64,000 nt of DNA from Pseudomonas iridis (GCF_017980685.1 NZ_JACXXO010000002.1:372001-436000); one strand, 5' to 3'; shown: positions 1 to 8,586, counted from the stretch's first letter. Notes: a model not told the origin generated them from the letters alone. Numbers and translations are program-made.

Positions 1-2
1 TG

Positions 3-683
3 GGGCAGCGGATCATCCACTTGCTGACGGCGCAGACCAACTCCGGCCAGCTCTATGAAGTGGATATGCGTCTGCGGCCGTCCGGTGCGTCGGGGTTGCT
101 GGTGAGTTCGCTGGGTGCGTTCGCCCGCTATCAGGAAAACGAAGCCTGGACGTGGGAGCATCAGGCGCTGGTGCGGGCGCGGGTGCTGGTCGGCAGCCAG
201 GATGTCGGGCAGGCCTTCGAGAAGGTTCGCGCCCAAGTACTGGGGAAAACCCGGGACCTGGCCAAGCTGCAGCAGGAAGTCAGCGAGATGCGCGCGAAGA
301 TGCGCGATAACCTCGGCAGCAAGAGCACCGCAGCCGGCACCGCGGCGAACGCCTTCGAGGCCACGGCGCCGTTCGACCTCAAGCAGGACGCCGGAGGTAT
401 CGTCGATATTGAATTTATGGTGCAATACGCGGCTCTGGCGTGGTCGCAAAGCCACCCGCCATTGCTGCGCTGGACCGATAACATTCGCATTCTGGAAGAG
501 CTGGAACACGAAGGGCTGATGCCTGCCGAAGATGCCAGTCTGTTGCGTGAGGCCTATAAAGCCTACCGCTCCGCCGCCCACCGGCAGGCCTTGCAGAAGG
601 ACGCCGGGGTGATTGCAGGTGACCAGTTTGCTGAGGAACGGCGACAGGTTTTGCGAATATGGCGTGAGCTGGGGCTAAGCTGA
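3..683 (+). CDS. glnE: Glutamine synthetase adenylyltransferase/deadenylylase, C-terminal part
   Basis: This is the last 226 residues of GlnE, a protein of about 980 residues; the start lies before the window. GlnE adds and removes AMP on glutamine synthetase in response to PII signals, so it sets nitrogen assimilation. The visible part belongs to the C-terminal adenylyltransferase domain. It opens just before a YEVDMRLRPSG nucleotidyltransferase motif and ends in a helical region (for example LKQDAGGIVDIEFMVQY). Gene order next to waaF agrees with other Pseudomonas. No T-tailed terminator follows the stop; a REP array begins about 30 bp downstream. Identity is secure, only the boundary is unknown. 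Confidence 0.95.
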   Translation, partial: GQRIIHLLTAQTNSGQLYEVDMRLRPSGASGLLVSSLGAFARYQENEAWTWEHQALVRARVLVGSQDVGQAFEKVRAQVLGKTRDLAKLQQEVSEMRAKMRDNLGSKSTAAGTAANAFEATAPFDLKQDAGGIVDIEFMVQYAALAWSQSHPPLLRWTDNIRILEELEHEGLMPAEDASLLREAYKAYRSAAHRQALQKDAGVIAGDQFAEERRQVLRIWRELGLS

Positions 684-715
684 TCCGGGCTAATGAAGGC
701 AATAAGATTCAAATG

Positions 716-1208
716 CTGGGAGCGAGCCTGCTCGCGAATGCGGAATGTCAGTCAACATCAATGTTGGAATGTGCCAGCCCTTTCGCGAGCAGGCTCGCTC
801 CCACAGTGATCTGCGGTGAGTCGCGGATGTTGGAACGGATGCAAAACCCTGTGGGAGCTGGCTTGCCAGCGATAGCGGAGTATCAGACGACAATAATGTT
901 GAATGTAACGACCCCATCGCGAGCAAGCTCGCTCCCACAGTGATCTGCGGTGAATCGCGGATGTTGGAACGGATGCAAAACCCTGTGGGAGCAGGCTTGC
1001 CAGCGATAGCGGAGTGTCAGGCGACATTGATGCTGGATGTGCCGGCCCTTTCGCGAGCAGGCTCGCTCCCACAGTGATCTGCGGTGAATCGCGGATGTTG
1101 GAACGGATGCAAAACCCTGTGGGAGCTGGCTTGCCAGCGATAGCGGAGTATCAGACGACAATAATGTTGAATGTGACGACCCCATCGCGAGCAAGCTCGC
1201 TCCCACAG
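716..1208. repeat. Tandem array of REP inverted pairs (REPIN array)
   Basis: The 597 bp between glnE and waaF hold eight REP-like palindromes in four head-to-head pairs. Forward copies (GGGAGCGAGCCTGCTCGC or GGGAGCTGGCTTGCCAGC types) start near 718, 852, 986 and 1119. Inverted copies end near 805, 940, 1073 and 1207. From 813 the DNA repeats with a period of 134 bp: 813-946, 947-1080 and 1081-1208. The first and third full units are nearly identical, while the middle one carries variants resembling the incomplete unit at 716-812. I see no gene here. Such REPINs are non-autonomous elements moved by RAYT transposases; none is present in the window. Confidence 0.9.
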
Positions 1209-1240
1209 TAGATCTACAGTGTTTGTAGAATTATCGAGGC

Positions 1241-1269
1241 GGGGAGGCATTGGCCTCCCCGGTTCGTTT
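1241..1269 (+). terminator. Hairpin with T-tract just before waaF
   Basis: GGGGAGGC (1241-1248) and GCCTCCCC (1253-1260) form a perfect 8-bp stem with a 4-base loop. A T-rich stretch (TTTTT, 1265-1269) follows after a short gap. It would stop transcripts coming through the REP array from glnE. It lies only about 20 bp upstream of waaF, so a waaF promoter must either overlap it or read through it. Confidence 0.55.
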
Positions 1270-1280
1270 TTGGAAACCAC

Positions 1281-2315
1281 ATGAATATTCTGATCGTTGG
1301 GCCCAGTTGGGTCGGTGACATGGTGATGGCGCAGACACTGTTTCAGTGTCTCAAGCAACGCCACCCGCAATGCGAAATCGACGTGCTGGCCCCCGAGTGG
1401 AGCCGTCCGATCCTTGAGCGCATGCCCGAAGTGCGCAAAGCCTTGAGCTTTCCGCTCGGCCACGGCGCGCTTGAATTGGCGACCCGTCGACGGATCGGCA
1501 AGTCCCTGCGCGGCCAGTACGACCAGGCGATCCTGCTGCCAAACTCGCTGAAATCGGCGCTGGTGCCATTCTTTGCCGGCATCCCGAAACGCACCGGCTG
1601 GCGCGGCGAGTTCCGTTATGGCCTGCTCAACGACGTGCGCACGCTTGATAAAGAGCGCTATCCGCTGATGATCGAGCGTTTCATGGCCCTGGCCTATGAA
1701 CCGAACTTCGAACTGCCGAAACCGTATCCACGCCCAAGCTTGCAAATCGACCCGGTCACCCGCGAAGCGGCGCTGGCCAAGTTTGGCTTGAGTCTCGACC
1801 GCCCGGTGTTGGCTCTGTGCCCAGGCGCCGAGTTCGGCGAATCCAAGCGCTGGCCATCCGAGCATTACGCCAAAGTCGCCGAAGCGCGGATTCGTGAAGG
1901 CTGGCAGGTGTGGCTGTTCGGTTCGAAAAACGATCACTCGGTCGGCGAAGACATCCGCGCGCGGTTGATTCCCGGCTTGCGTGAAGAGGCGGTGAATCTC
2001 AGCGGTGGCACCTCGCTGGCCGAAGCCATCGACCTGCTGTCCTGCGCCGACTCGGTAGTCTCCAATGACTCCGGCCTGATGCACGTCGCCGCCGCGCTGA
2101 ACCGCCCGTTGGTGGCGGTTTATGGTTCGACCTCCCCAGGCTTTACCCCGCCGCTGGCCGAACACGTCGAAATCGTCCGTTTGGGCCTCGATTGCAGCCC
2201 GTGCTTCGACCGGACCTGCCGTTTCGGCCATTACAACTGCCTGCGCCAGCTGATGCCGGACGCGGTCAACGATGCCTTGCAGAAATTGCACGGCTCTGTG
2301 GTCGAGGTTCATTAA
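1281..2315 (+). CDS. waaF: ADP-heptose:LPS heptosyltransferase II
   Basis: WaaF adds the second L-glycero-D-manno-heptose to the inner core of LPS at the cytoplasmic face of the inner membrane. It is a GT9-family GT-B fold protein of 344 residues, the usual length. The N-terminus shows the GPSWVGD motif with the presumed catalytic Asp13. The C-terminal donor-binding domain has NDSGLMHVAAAL followed by VYGSTSPG, and a cysteine-rich tail (CSPCFDRTCRFGHYNC). ATG at 1281 follows a weak GGAAA ribosome site. It heads an operon-like run in which nearly every gene overlaps or touches the next, from here to wapR. Confidence 0.96.
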   Translation: MNILIVGPSWVGDMVMAQTLFQCLKQRHPQCEIDVLAPEWSRPILERMPEVRKALSFPLGHGALELATRRRIGKSLRGQYDQAILLPNSLKSALVPFFAGIPKRTGWRGEFRYGLLNDVRTLDKERYPLMIERFMALAYEPNFELPKPYPRPSLQIDPVTREAALAKFGLSLDRPVLALCPGAEFGESKRWPSEHYAKVAEARIREGWQVWLFGSKNDHSVGEDIRARLIPGLREEAVNLSGGTSLAEAIDLLSCADSVVSNDSGLMHVAAALNRPLVAVYGSTSPGFTPPLAEHVEIVRLGLDCSPCFDRTCRFGHYNCLRQLMPDAVNDALQKLHGSVVEVH

Positions 2316-2316
2316 G

Positions 2317-3378
2317 TTGCGGGTATTGCTGATCAAGACTTCATCGCTGGGCGACGTGATCCATGCGTTGCCGGCGCTGACCGACGCGGCCCGGGCCATC
2401 CCCGGAATCAAGTTCGACTGGGTGGTGGAAGAAGGCTTCGCCGAGATTCCGACCTGGCACCCGGCCGTTGACAAAGTGATTCCGGTGGCGATCCGTCGCT
2501 GGCGCAAAAGTCTTTGGAAAACCATCACCAGCGGCGAGTGGAAACGCTTCAAGCAGAGCGTGCGCGCGAACCAATACGATTTGGTGATCGACGCGCAGGG
2601 CTTGTTGAAAAGCGCCTGGCTGACCCGTTACGTCAAAGCACCGGTGGCCGGTCTCGACAAAGGCTCGGCCCGTGAGCCGATGGCTGCGCGATTCTATGAT
2701 CGCAAGCTGGCCGTGGCCCGTGGTCAACATGCCGTTGAGCGCGTGCGTCAGTTGTTTGCCATCGCTCTCGGTTATGACCTGCCCAAAGGCCTGGGCGATT
2801 ATGGTCTCAACGTCGAGCGTCTGGTCGAGCTGCCGCGCAAGAACGCCTTCGTGGTATTTCTCCACGGCACGACGTGGGACACCAAACATTGGCCGGAAGC
2901 TTACTGGCGGGAGCTGACCGAGCGTGTCGGTTATCTCGGCGTTGGCGTGAAACTGCCATGGGGCAACCCGCTGGAAAAGGCTCGCGCCGAGCGCATCGCC
3001 GCCGGTTTCAAACACGCCGAAGTCCTGCCGAAGCTGAATCTGGCCGGGGTCGGCAAAGTCCTTGCCGGCGCACAAGCCTGTGTGGCGGTGGACACCGGTC
3101 TCGGCCACTTGGCGGCGGCGCTGGACGTGCCGACCATCTCGCTGTTCGGCCCGACCAACCCGGGCCTGACCGGCGCCTACGGCAAGTTGCAGATTCACAT
3201 GGCCAGCGATTTTCCGTGCGCGCCGTGCCTGCAGAAAAAATGCACTTATCAACCGACCGAGCAGGATGCCCGTCAGTTTGACCTGAAGCGTGAACAGCCT
3301 CTGTGCTTCACGCGTCTGAACCCCGAGCGTGTCGCCAGCCGACTGAGCACGTTGTTAATGGCTGAGGAGCTGCGCTGA
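2317..3378 (+). CDS. waaC: ADP-heptose:LPS heptosyltransferase I
   Basis: WaaC adds the first heptose to Kdo of the LPS inner core. It is a GT9 enzyme of 353 residues when started at the TTG at 2317, one base after the waaF stop. That start gives the canonical MRVLLIKTSSLGD N-terminus with Asp13. An upstream in-frame start at 2272 would only add 15 unrelated residues that overlap waaF. The donor site DTGLGHLAAAL and the following LFGPTNPG are intact. Heptose I is the platform that WaaP later phosphorylates, which explains the gene neighbourhood. Confidence 0.95.
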   Translation: MRVLLIKTSSLGDVIHALPALTDAARAIPGIKFDWVVEEGFAEIPTWHPAVDKVIPVAIRRWRKSLWKTITSGEWKRFKQSVRANQYDLVIDAQGLLKSAWLTRYVKAPVAGLDKGSAREPMAARFYDRKLAVARGQHAVERVRQLFAIALGYDLPKGLGDYGLNVERLVELPRKNAFVVFLHGTTWDTKHWPEAYWRELTERVGYLGVGVKLPWGNPLEKARAERIAAGFKHAEVLPKLNLAGVGKVLAGAQACVAVDTGLGHLAAALDVPTISLFGPTNPGLTGAYGKLQIHMASDFPCAPCLQKKCTYQPTEQDARQFDLKREQPLCFTRLNPERVASRLSTLLMAEELR

Positions 3379-4499
3379 TGCAATTGGCATTCGTCCTGTA
3401 CAAATATTTCCCGTTCGGTGGCTTGCAACGCGATTTCATGCGCATCGCCCTCGAATGCCAGAAGCGCGGCCACCAGATTCGCGTCTACACGCTGATCTGG
3501 GAAGGCGACGTGCCGCCCGGTTTCGAAGTGCTGGTGGCGCCGGTCAAAGCGTTCTTCAATCACCGTCGCAACGAAAAACTCAGTGCGTGGATGGAAGCGG
3601 ATCTGGCCAAGCGCCCGGTTGATCGCCTGATCGGTTTCAACAAAATGCCCGGTCTGGATGTGTATTACGCCGCCGACGGTTGCTTCGAAGACAAGGCGCA
3701 GAACCTGCGCAATTCGCTGTACCGTCGCTGGGGCCGCTATCGCCACTTCGCCGAGTACGAGCGCGCGGTGTTCGCCAAAGAGGCGAAAACCGAAGTGCTG
3801 ATGATTTCCGAAGTGCAGCAGCCGCTGTTCATCAAGCACTACGACACGCCACTCGAGCGTTTCCATTTGCTGCCGCCGGGCATTGCTCAGGATCGTCGGC
3901 GTCCGGCGGATGCCGATGAGATTCGCGCCGGTTTCCGTGCCGAATTCAAGCTCAAGGACGACGACCTGCTACTGGTGCAGATCGGCTCCGGATTCAAGAC
4001 CAAAGGCGTCGATCGCAGTCTTAAAGCCCTGGCCGCATTGCCCGCCGAATTGAAGAAACGCACCCGGCTGTTTGTAATCGGCCAGGATGACCCCAAATTG
4101 TTCCAGATGCAGAGCGCCACTTTGGGCCTGGGCGACAACGTGACGTTCCTCAAGGGCCGCAGCGATATTCCACGGTTCCTGCTCGGCGCCGATCTGTTGA
4201 TCCACCCGGCGTACAACGAAAATACCGGTACAGTGCTGCTCGAAGCGCTGGTCGCAGGCCTGCCTGTGCTGGTCAGCGCGGTGTGCGGTTACGCCCACTA
4301 CATTGCCGAGGCGGATGCCGGGCTAGTGCTGGACGAACCGTTCGATCAGGCGCAACTGACGCGATACCTGACCGATATGTTGAGCGACGACGCTGCACGC
4401 GCGGCCTGGAGCCGCAATGGTCTGGCGTTCGCCGAAACGGCCGACCTTTACAGCATGCCGCAACACGCGGCGGATGTGATTCTGGCGGAGCACGCTTAA
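3378..4499 (+). CDS. waaG: LPS core glucosyltransferase (GT4)
   Basis: WaaG transfers the first hexose of the outer core to heptose II. The 373-residue protein has the N-terminal MQLAFVLYKYFPFGGLQRD acceptor domain typical of WaaG and a C-terminal GT-B donor domain with the E-x7-E signature ENTGTVLLEA preceded by HPAYN. The ATG overlaps the waaC stop by one base (TGATG), implying translational coupling. In E. coli the donor is UDP-glucose; the P. aeruginosa enzyme in this position is also linked to the first outer-core sugar (a galactosamine there), so the exact sugar here is not certain. Confidence 0.93.
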   Translation: MQLAFVLYKYFPFGGLQRDFMRIALECQKRGHQIRVYTLIWEGDVPPGFEVLVAPVKAFFNHRRNEKLSAWMEADLAKRPVDRLIGFNKMPGLDVYYAADGCFEDKAQNLRNSLYRRWGRYRHFAEYERAVFAKEAKTEVLMISEVQQPLFIKHYDTPLERFHLLPPGIAQDRRRPADADEIRAGFRAEFKLKDDDLLLVQIGSGFKTKGVDRSLKALAALPAELKKRTRLFVIGQDDPKLFQMQSATLGLGDNVTFLKGRSDIPRFLLGADLLIHPAYNENTGTVLLEALVAGLPVLVSAVCGYAHYIAEADAGLVLDEPFDQAQLTRYLTDMLSDDAARAAWSRNGLAFAETADLYSMPQHAADVILAEHA

Positions 4500-5306
4500 A
4501 TGAAGTTGATGCTGGCTGAACCGTTCAAGAGCCTCTGGGCCGGACGCGACCCGTTCGCCGAAGTCGAGGGCTTGCAGGGCGAGGTGTACCGCGAGCTCGA
4601 AGCGCGCCGGACGCTGCGCACCGAAGTCGACGGCCATGGATTTTTTGTGAAGATCCATCGGGGCATCGGCTGGGGTGAGATCTTCAAGAACCTGCTGACC
4701 GCCAAGCTGCCGGTACTCGGCGCGGGTCAGGAGTGGAAAGCCATCCAGCGCTTGCAGGAAGTCGGCGTGCCAACCATGACTGCCGTGGCGTATGGCGAAA
4801 AGGGCAGCAACCCGGCCGACCAGCATTCGTTCATCGTTACCGAAGAACTGGCACCGACCATCAGCCTCGAAGACTTCAGCATCGACTGGCTCAAGCAGCC
4901 ACCGCAGCCGAAACTCAAGCACGCGCTGATTGCCGAAGTGGCGCGCATGACCGGCATGATGCACCGCGCGGGCGTCAATCACCGCGACTGCTACATCTGC
5001 CACTTCCTGCTGCACACCGACAAACCGGTGACGGCGGATGATTTCAAGCTCTCGGTGATCGACCTGCACCGTGCCCAGACCCGCGCAACGATCACCCGGC
5101 GCTGGCGCAACAAGGACTTGGCCGCGCTGTACTTTTCCGCGCTGGACATCGGCCTCACCCGTCGCGACAAGCTGCGATTCCTCAAGGGCTATTTCCAGCA
5201 GCCGCTACGGCAGATTCTGGCTGAAGAAGCGCCGCTACTGAGCTGGCTGGAAGGCAAGGCCAACAAACTCTACGCACGTAAACAGCGTTACGGGGATGCG
5301 CTCTGA
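4500..5306 (+). CDS. waaP: LPS core heptose(I) kinase
   Basis: WaaP phosphorylates heptose I of the core using ATP. This gives the negative charge that binds divalent cations, and in P. aeruginosa the gene is essential. The protein has 268 residues with a kinase-like fold: ATP-binding Lys51 (FFVKIHRG), the catalytic loop NHRDCYICHF with Asp163 at the same number as reported for P. aeruginosa WaaP, and the metal-binding Asp188 in VIDLHRAQ. ATG follows the waaG stop directly. It is followed by three more kinase-fold genes. Confidence 0.95.
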   Translation: MKLMLAEPFKSLWAGRDPFAEVEGLQGEVYRELEARRTLRTEVDGHGFFVKIHRGIGWGEIFKNLLTAKLPVLGAGQEWKAIQRLQEVGVPTMTAVAYGEKGSNPADQHSFIVTEELAPTISLEDFSIDWLKQPPQPKLKHALIAEVARMTGMMHRAGVNHRDCYICHFLLHTDKPVTADDFKLSVIDLHRAQTRATITRRWRNKDLAALYFSALDIGLTRRDKLRFLKGYFQQPLRQILAEEAPLLSWLEGKANKLYARKQRYGDAL

Positions 5307-6040
5307 TGGCGGGCTGGACTCTTGAACCGCCGTACAGCGATCTTGCCGAAGACTTCGGCAGCCTCGACGCGGTGTTCGCCCTTCAGGGTGAGCGGCTGAC
5401 CCGCGACCCGTTGTCCGAGGTCATTCGCGTGCAGCGCAACGGCGTCAATTATTACGTCAAACGCTACGTCGGCGCCGGCAAAGGCCTGCGCCGTTACCTC
5501 GGCAAGCCGCGAGTGAAGATGGAATGGCAGAACCTCAAGCGCTTCGCCAAATGGGGCATTCCTACCGCTGAAGTGGTGGCGTGGGGGCTGGAGCGACGTG
5601 GTGCAGCATACGACCGTGGCGCAATGATCACCCTTGAATTGCCCAATACCGAGGACCTCGCCGCACTCGCCGATCGCAAGGACCCCAAGTTGAGGGATCG
5701 CGCCTGGGTCGACGGTATCAGCCAGCAATTGGCCGGTTATACCCGGACCATGCACGATCACCGTTTTACCCATAACGATTTGAAATGGCGCAATCTGCTG
5801 ATCGATGACCAGGCGCGTATATTTCTCATTGATTGCCCCAATGGCGAGTTCTGGCGCGGCTTCTGGCTCAAATATCGGATCACCAAGGATCTGGCCTGTC
5901 TCGACAAATTCGCCAAATATCACCTGTCCAATACCCAGCGCCTGCGTTTCTATATGCAATATCGCCAGTGCGATCGGCTGAATGCGGCCGACAAGAAACG
6001 GATTCGGCACGTGGTGAGATTTTTCGAGGGACGCGAATGA
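5306..6040 (+). CDS. wapP: LPS core kinase, WapP-like
   Basis: This 244-residue protein belongs to the lipopolysaccharide kinase (Kdo/WaaP) family and corresponds by position to PA5008 (wapP). Kinase landmarks are complete: Lys52 in YYVKRY, the catalytic loop HNDLKWRNLL with His156, Asn157 and Asp158, and Asp176 in LIDCPNG. The likely job is phosphorylation of another core heptose position, as proposed for the WaaY-like enzymes. The ATG overlaps the waaP stop by one base. The exact acceptor is inferred, not shown by the sequence. Confidence 0.85.
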   Translation: MAGWTLEPPYSDLAEDFGSLDAVFALQGERLTRDPLSEVIRVQRNGVNYYVKRYVGAGKGLRRYLGKPRVKMEWQNLKRFAKWGIPTAEVVAWGLERRGAAYDRGAMITLELPNTEDLAALADRKDPKLRDRAWVDGISQQLAGYTRTMHDHRFTHNDLKWRNLLIDDQARIFLIDCPNGEFWRGFWLKYRITKDLACLDKFAKYHLSNTQRLRFYMQYRQCDRLNAADKKRIRHVVRFFEGRE

Positions 6041-6789
6041 CTGACTTTCTCTCCAATGAAGACCGTGCGCTGCTTGAGCGCCACGGCCTGGGCACTTTTG
6101 ACGCCCTGTGGGCCAAGCAGCTTGAAGCGGTGGACGAGCCCAATACTGCCCGCGGCGGTTGGAGCAGCGTGTTCCGTCTCGAACTCGAAGGTCAGGGTTT
6201 CTACCTCAAGCGCCAGAGCAATTACCTGACCCGCACCTTGCATGCGCCGTTCGGCGAACCAAGCTTTGCCCGCGAATTTCGTAATATCAGCCGCTACCGC
6301 AAGCTCGGTATTCCGGCGCTGCAAGCGGCGTTTTTCGGTGAGCGCAAAGTCGCTGGCGAAGTCCGCGCGATTCTGCTGACGCGTGCGCTGGATGGCTGGA
6401 GCGACCTGGAGTCGCTGCTTGCGCGCTGGTCGCAGTTCAGCGCTGGGCAACAGTCGGCCATCCTCAAGGCCTGCGGGTTGCTGGCGCGGCAGTTGCACGG
6501 CGTGCGTCAGGTGCATGGCTGTTTCTATCCCAAGCACATTTTTCTTCAGGTCTGCGGCGACGGGTATCAGGCGCAATTGATCGACCTGGAGAAAACCCGG
6601 CCGCTGTTGTTCGGCATGCGTGACCGGATCAAGGATCTGGAGCCGCTGCAGCGCCGCGCACCGCAGTGGAACGAGGCGCAACTGCGCGAGTTGCTGTCGG
6701 CCTATCTCGATCAGCCGGTGGACAGTTCGCTGCTCGACAGCTGGCTCGCACGGCTGACTGCGCGCCGCAGTCACAAGGAGACTCGCTGA
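6037..6789 (+). CDS. wapQ: LPS kinase family protein, WapQ-like, altered catalytic loop
   Basis: A 250-residue WaaP-family protein, matching PA5007 by position. I start it at the ATG at 6037 that overlaps the wapP stop; longer in-frame versions reach back into wapP. Lys58 (FYLKRQ) and a metal-site Asp183 (LIDLEKTR) are present. The catalytic loop reads HGCFYPKHIF, and aligning it with HRDCYICHF of WaaP puts Cys162 where the catalytic Asp should be. It may be a pseudokinase, a partner of the other kinases, or use a different residue. The gene symbol rests on synteny. Confidence 0.8.
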   Translation: MTDFLSNEDRALLERHGLGTFDALWAKQLEAVDEPNTARGGWSSVFRLELEGQGFYLKRQSNYLTRTLHAPFGEPSFAREFRNISRYRKLGIPALQAAFFGERKVAGEVRAILLTRALDGWSDLESLLARWSQFSAGQQSAILKACGLLARQLHGVRQVHGCFYPKHIFLQVCGDGYQAQLIDLEKTRPLLFGMRDRIKDLEPLQRRAPQWNEAQLRELLSAYLDQPVDSSLLDSWLARLTARRSHKETR

Positions 6790-8240
6790 TGCAATTGTCC
6801 GAGCTGACCGCTGTCGGGCGTACCCCGCAATTGCCGCTGACAGTCAACCTGGCCGATGCGGCCGGTGCTGCGGATTTGCAGTTGCTGAGCCTGCTGCGCG
6901 TGTTGCCGGGGCAGCGTTACGTCGGTGCCGGCGTTTGGCGTGGTCGTCCGGTATTGGCCAAATTGCTGGTCGGCAGCAAGGCTGCTCGCCATTTTCAGCG
7001 TGAACTGGAAGGCGTGCGCCTGTTGGCCGCACAAGGTCTGACGACACCGCTGCTGCTGGCCGATGGCCTGAAAAACGGTGAGGGTGGCTGGCTGCTGTTC
7101 GACTTCCTGGAAGGCGCGCAAAGTCTTGGCGATGCCTGGGCGCAAGTCGAGGCGCTGCCGCCGCTGGCGGATGAACAAACCGCGGTGCTGGCCGAGGCGC
7201 TTGCCGCCATTGGCCAGCTGCACGGCAAAGGGCTTTGGCAGGAAGACCTGCACCTGGACAATCTGCTGCGCCACGGCGGTCAGTTGTACTTGATCGACGG
7301 TGCCGGCATTTGCGTGGAAACCGCCGGTCAGCCGTTGTCGCGGGAAAAAGTCCTGGAAAATCTCGGCGTGTTTTTCGCCCAGTTGCCCAAGGCGTTGGAG
7401 CCGTTCACCGAAGAGCTGCTGGTGTATTACCTGCTGAGCAACAGCGAGCACGCTTTGCCGCTGGAAGCCTTGCAGAAGCAGATCGACAAGGTGCGCCGCT
7501 GGCGCCTGAAAGATTACCTGATCAAGGTCGGCCGCGAGTGCACCCTGTTCAGCGTCCGCCGTGGTGCGTTTGGCCTGCAGGCGATTCGTCGCGAGGAAGA
7601 AGCGGCCATGGTTCCGGTGCTTGAACAGGCGGATGCGCTGCTCGAGCGCGGCCATCTCTACAAGACCGGCGGCGCGGCAAGCGTCGGCAAGGTCGAAGTG
7701 GGGGCGCGCCAATTGGTGATCAAGCGCTACAACATCAAAGGCTTCGCGCATTGGCTCAAGCGGTTCTGGCGTCCGAGTCGTGCCTGGCATTCGTGGCGTG
7801 AAGGCAATCGCCTGGCGTTTCTCGGGATTGCCACGCCCAAGCCTCTGGCGGTGCTGGAAAAGCGCTTTCTGTGGTTGCGCAGCCGTGCCTATCTGGTCAC
7901 CGAGTTCCTGCCGGGGCCCGACATCATCGAGCGCTTTGCGCCGTACGTTGAAAGTGGCGAAGCGCCGGAATCGGAGTTGCAGGCGCTGGATCGGTTATTC
8001 GCCCGATTGATTGCCGAGCGCATCAGCCATGGCGATTTCAAGGGCCACAACCTGTTCTGGCACAACGACCGCTGGGCGCTGATCGATCTTGACTCGATGT
8101 GTCAGCATGGCTCGCCGGGCAGCTTTGTCCCAGCCTATGCGCGGGACCGGGCGCGATTCATGCGTAACTGGCCCGAGAGTAGTGCGTTATATCAAGTGAT
8201 CGATCAGCGATTGCCAAAAGATATTTCGAGTGGTGTCTGA
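6789..8240 (+). CDS. Tandem two-domain LPS kinase-like protein
   Basis: This 483-residue protein (PA5006 by position) carries two kinase-like domains in one chain. Domain 1, about residues 40-230, has the loop LWQEDLHLDNLL (Asp153, His155, Asn158) and LIDGAG (Asp170). Domain 2, about 285-460, has Lys312 (LVIKRY), HGDFKGHNLF (His414, Asp416, Asn421) and LIDLDSM (Asp433). Both keep the catalytic Asp, so both may be active. ATG at 6789 overlaps the previous stop by one base. It probably acts on inner-core heptose phosphates, but the substrate is unknown. It ends the tightly packed waaF-kinase run; a 346-bp gap follows. Confidence 0.85.
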   Translation: MQLSELTAVGRTPQLPLTVNLADAAGAADLQLLSLLRVLPGQRYVGAGVWRGRPVLAKLLVGSKAARHFQRELEGVRLLAAQGLTTPLLLADGLKNGEGGWLLFDFLEGAQSLGDAWAQVEALPPLADEQTAVLAEALAAIGQLHGKGLWQEDLHLDNLLRHGGQLYLIDGAGICVETAGQPLSREKVLENLGVFFAQLPKALEPFTEELLVYYLLSNSEHALPLEALQKQIDKVRRWRLKDYLIKVGRECTLFSVRRGAFGLQAIRREEEAAMVPVLEQADALLERGHLYKTGGAASVGKVEVGARQLVIKRYNIKGFAHWLKRFWRPSRAWHSWREGNRLAFLGIATPKPLAVLEKRFLWLRSRAYLVTEFLPGPDIIERFAPYVESGEAPESELQALDRLFARLIAERISHGDFKGHNLFWHNDRWALIDLDSMCQHGSPGSFVPAYARDRARFMRNWPESSALYQVIDQRLPKDISSGV

Positions 8241-8586
8241 GACGGGTGAGAGATAAGGGCTTTGAAGTGTCTTGCAGTTTTTTCGCAAGCCATGAGCTGT
8301 GCCCACAACGGCCTCGGTGCTGATTTTCAGAGATTGCTATCAGTAGCCTGGGACGAAAATCAGTAGAACGCAGCACGATCGTATCGAAAATTTCGACGCG
8401 TGGGCGGTTATTGAGTCAGCGGACGAGGAATATGCAAACCATTCACCCCGGGGCAATTCGCACAGGGTAATTCCCGTCACGTTTACGCTATAATCCCGCC
8501 CTTTAGCTGTCTGTCGCCCTATGCGAGGACACATCAATTTACAAGGCGCATCGCGCCTGCACGCAGACTAAAGAGGCTAGACCCCT
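8241..8586 (+). other. 346-bp gap with probable promoter and leader of the carbamoyltransferase gene
   Basis: No gene is visible. A consensus -10 hexamer TATAAT lies at 8489-8494, but no good -35 is seen at the expected distance. The leader from about 8500 to 8586 contains a small perfect hairpin AGGCGC-ATC-GCGCCT (8544-8558). A 13-base palindrome TCGAAAATTTCGA lies at 8384-8396. This gap separates the kinase operon from the next transcription unit, which starts at the carbamoyltransferase gene. Confidence 0.45.
8489..8494 (+). promoter_or_regulatory. Candidate -10 box upstream of the carbamoyltransferase gene
   Basis: TATAAT matches the sigma-70 -10 consensus exactly, about 93 bp before the GTG start. 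The matching -35 is poor, so it may depend on an activator or be a chance match. Confidence 0.4.

Noticed and set aside
713..1211. Regular spaced repeats as a CRISPR array
   Set aside because: Repeats are palindromic REP pairs, the 134-bp units are themselves repeated including the spacers, and no cas gene is near.
2272..2316. Longer N-terminus for WaaC
   Set aside because: The additional 15 residues overlap waaF and do not match heptosyltransferase N-termini; TTG 2317 gives the canonical start.
1017..2552. A 511-codon open frame on the minus strand opposite waaF and part of waaC
   Set aside because: It is antisense to two well-conserved genes, begins inside waaC and runs into the REP array. 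Its sequence is the Arg/Gln/His-rich type produced by high-GC codon bias.
5833..6036. Longer N-terminus for the WapQ-like protein
   Set aside because: The extra 68 codons lie wholly in the preceding kinase gene in another frame; ATG 6037 overlaps its stop in the pattern of the operon.
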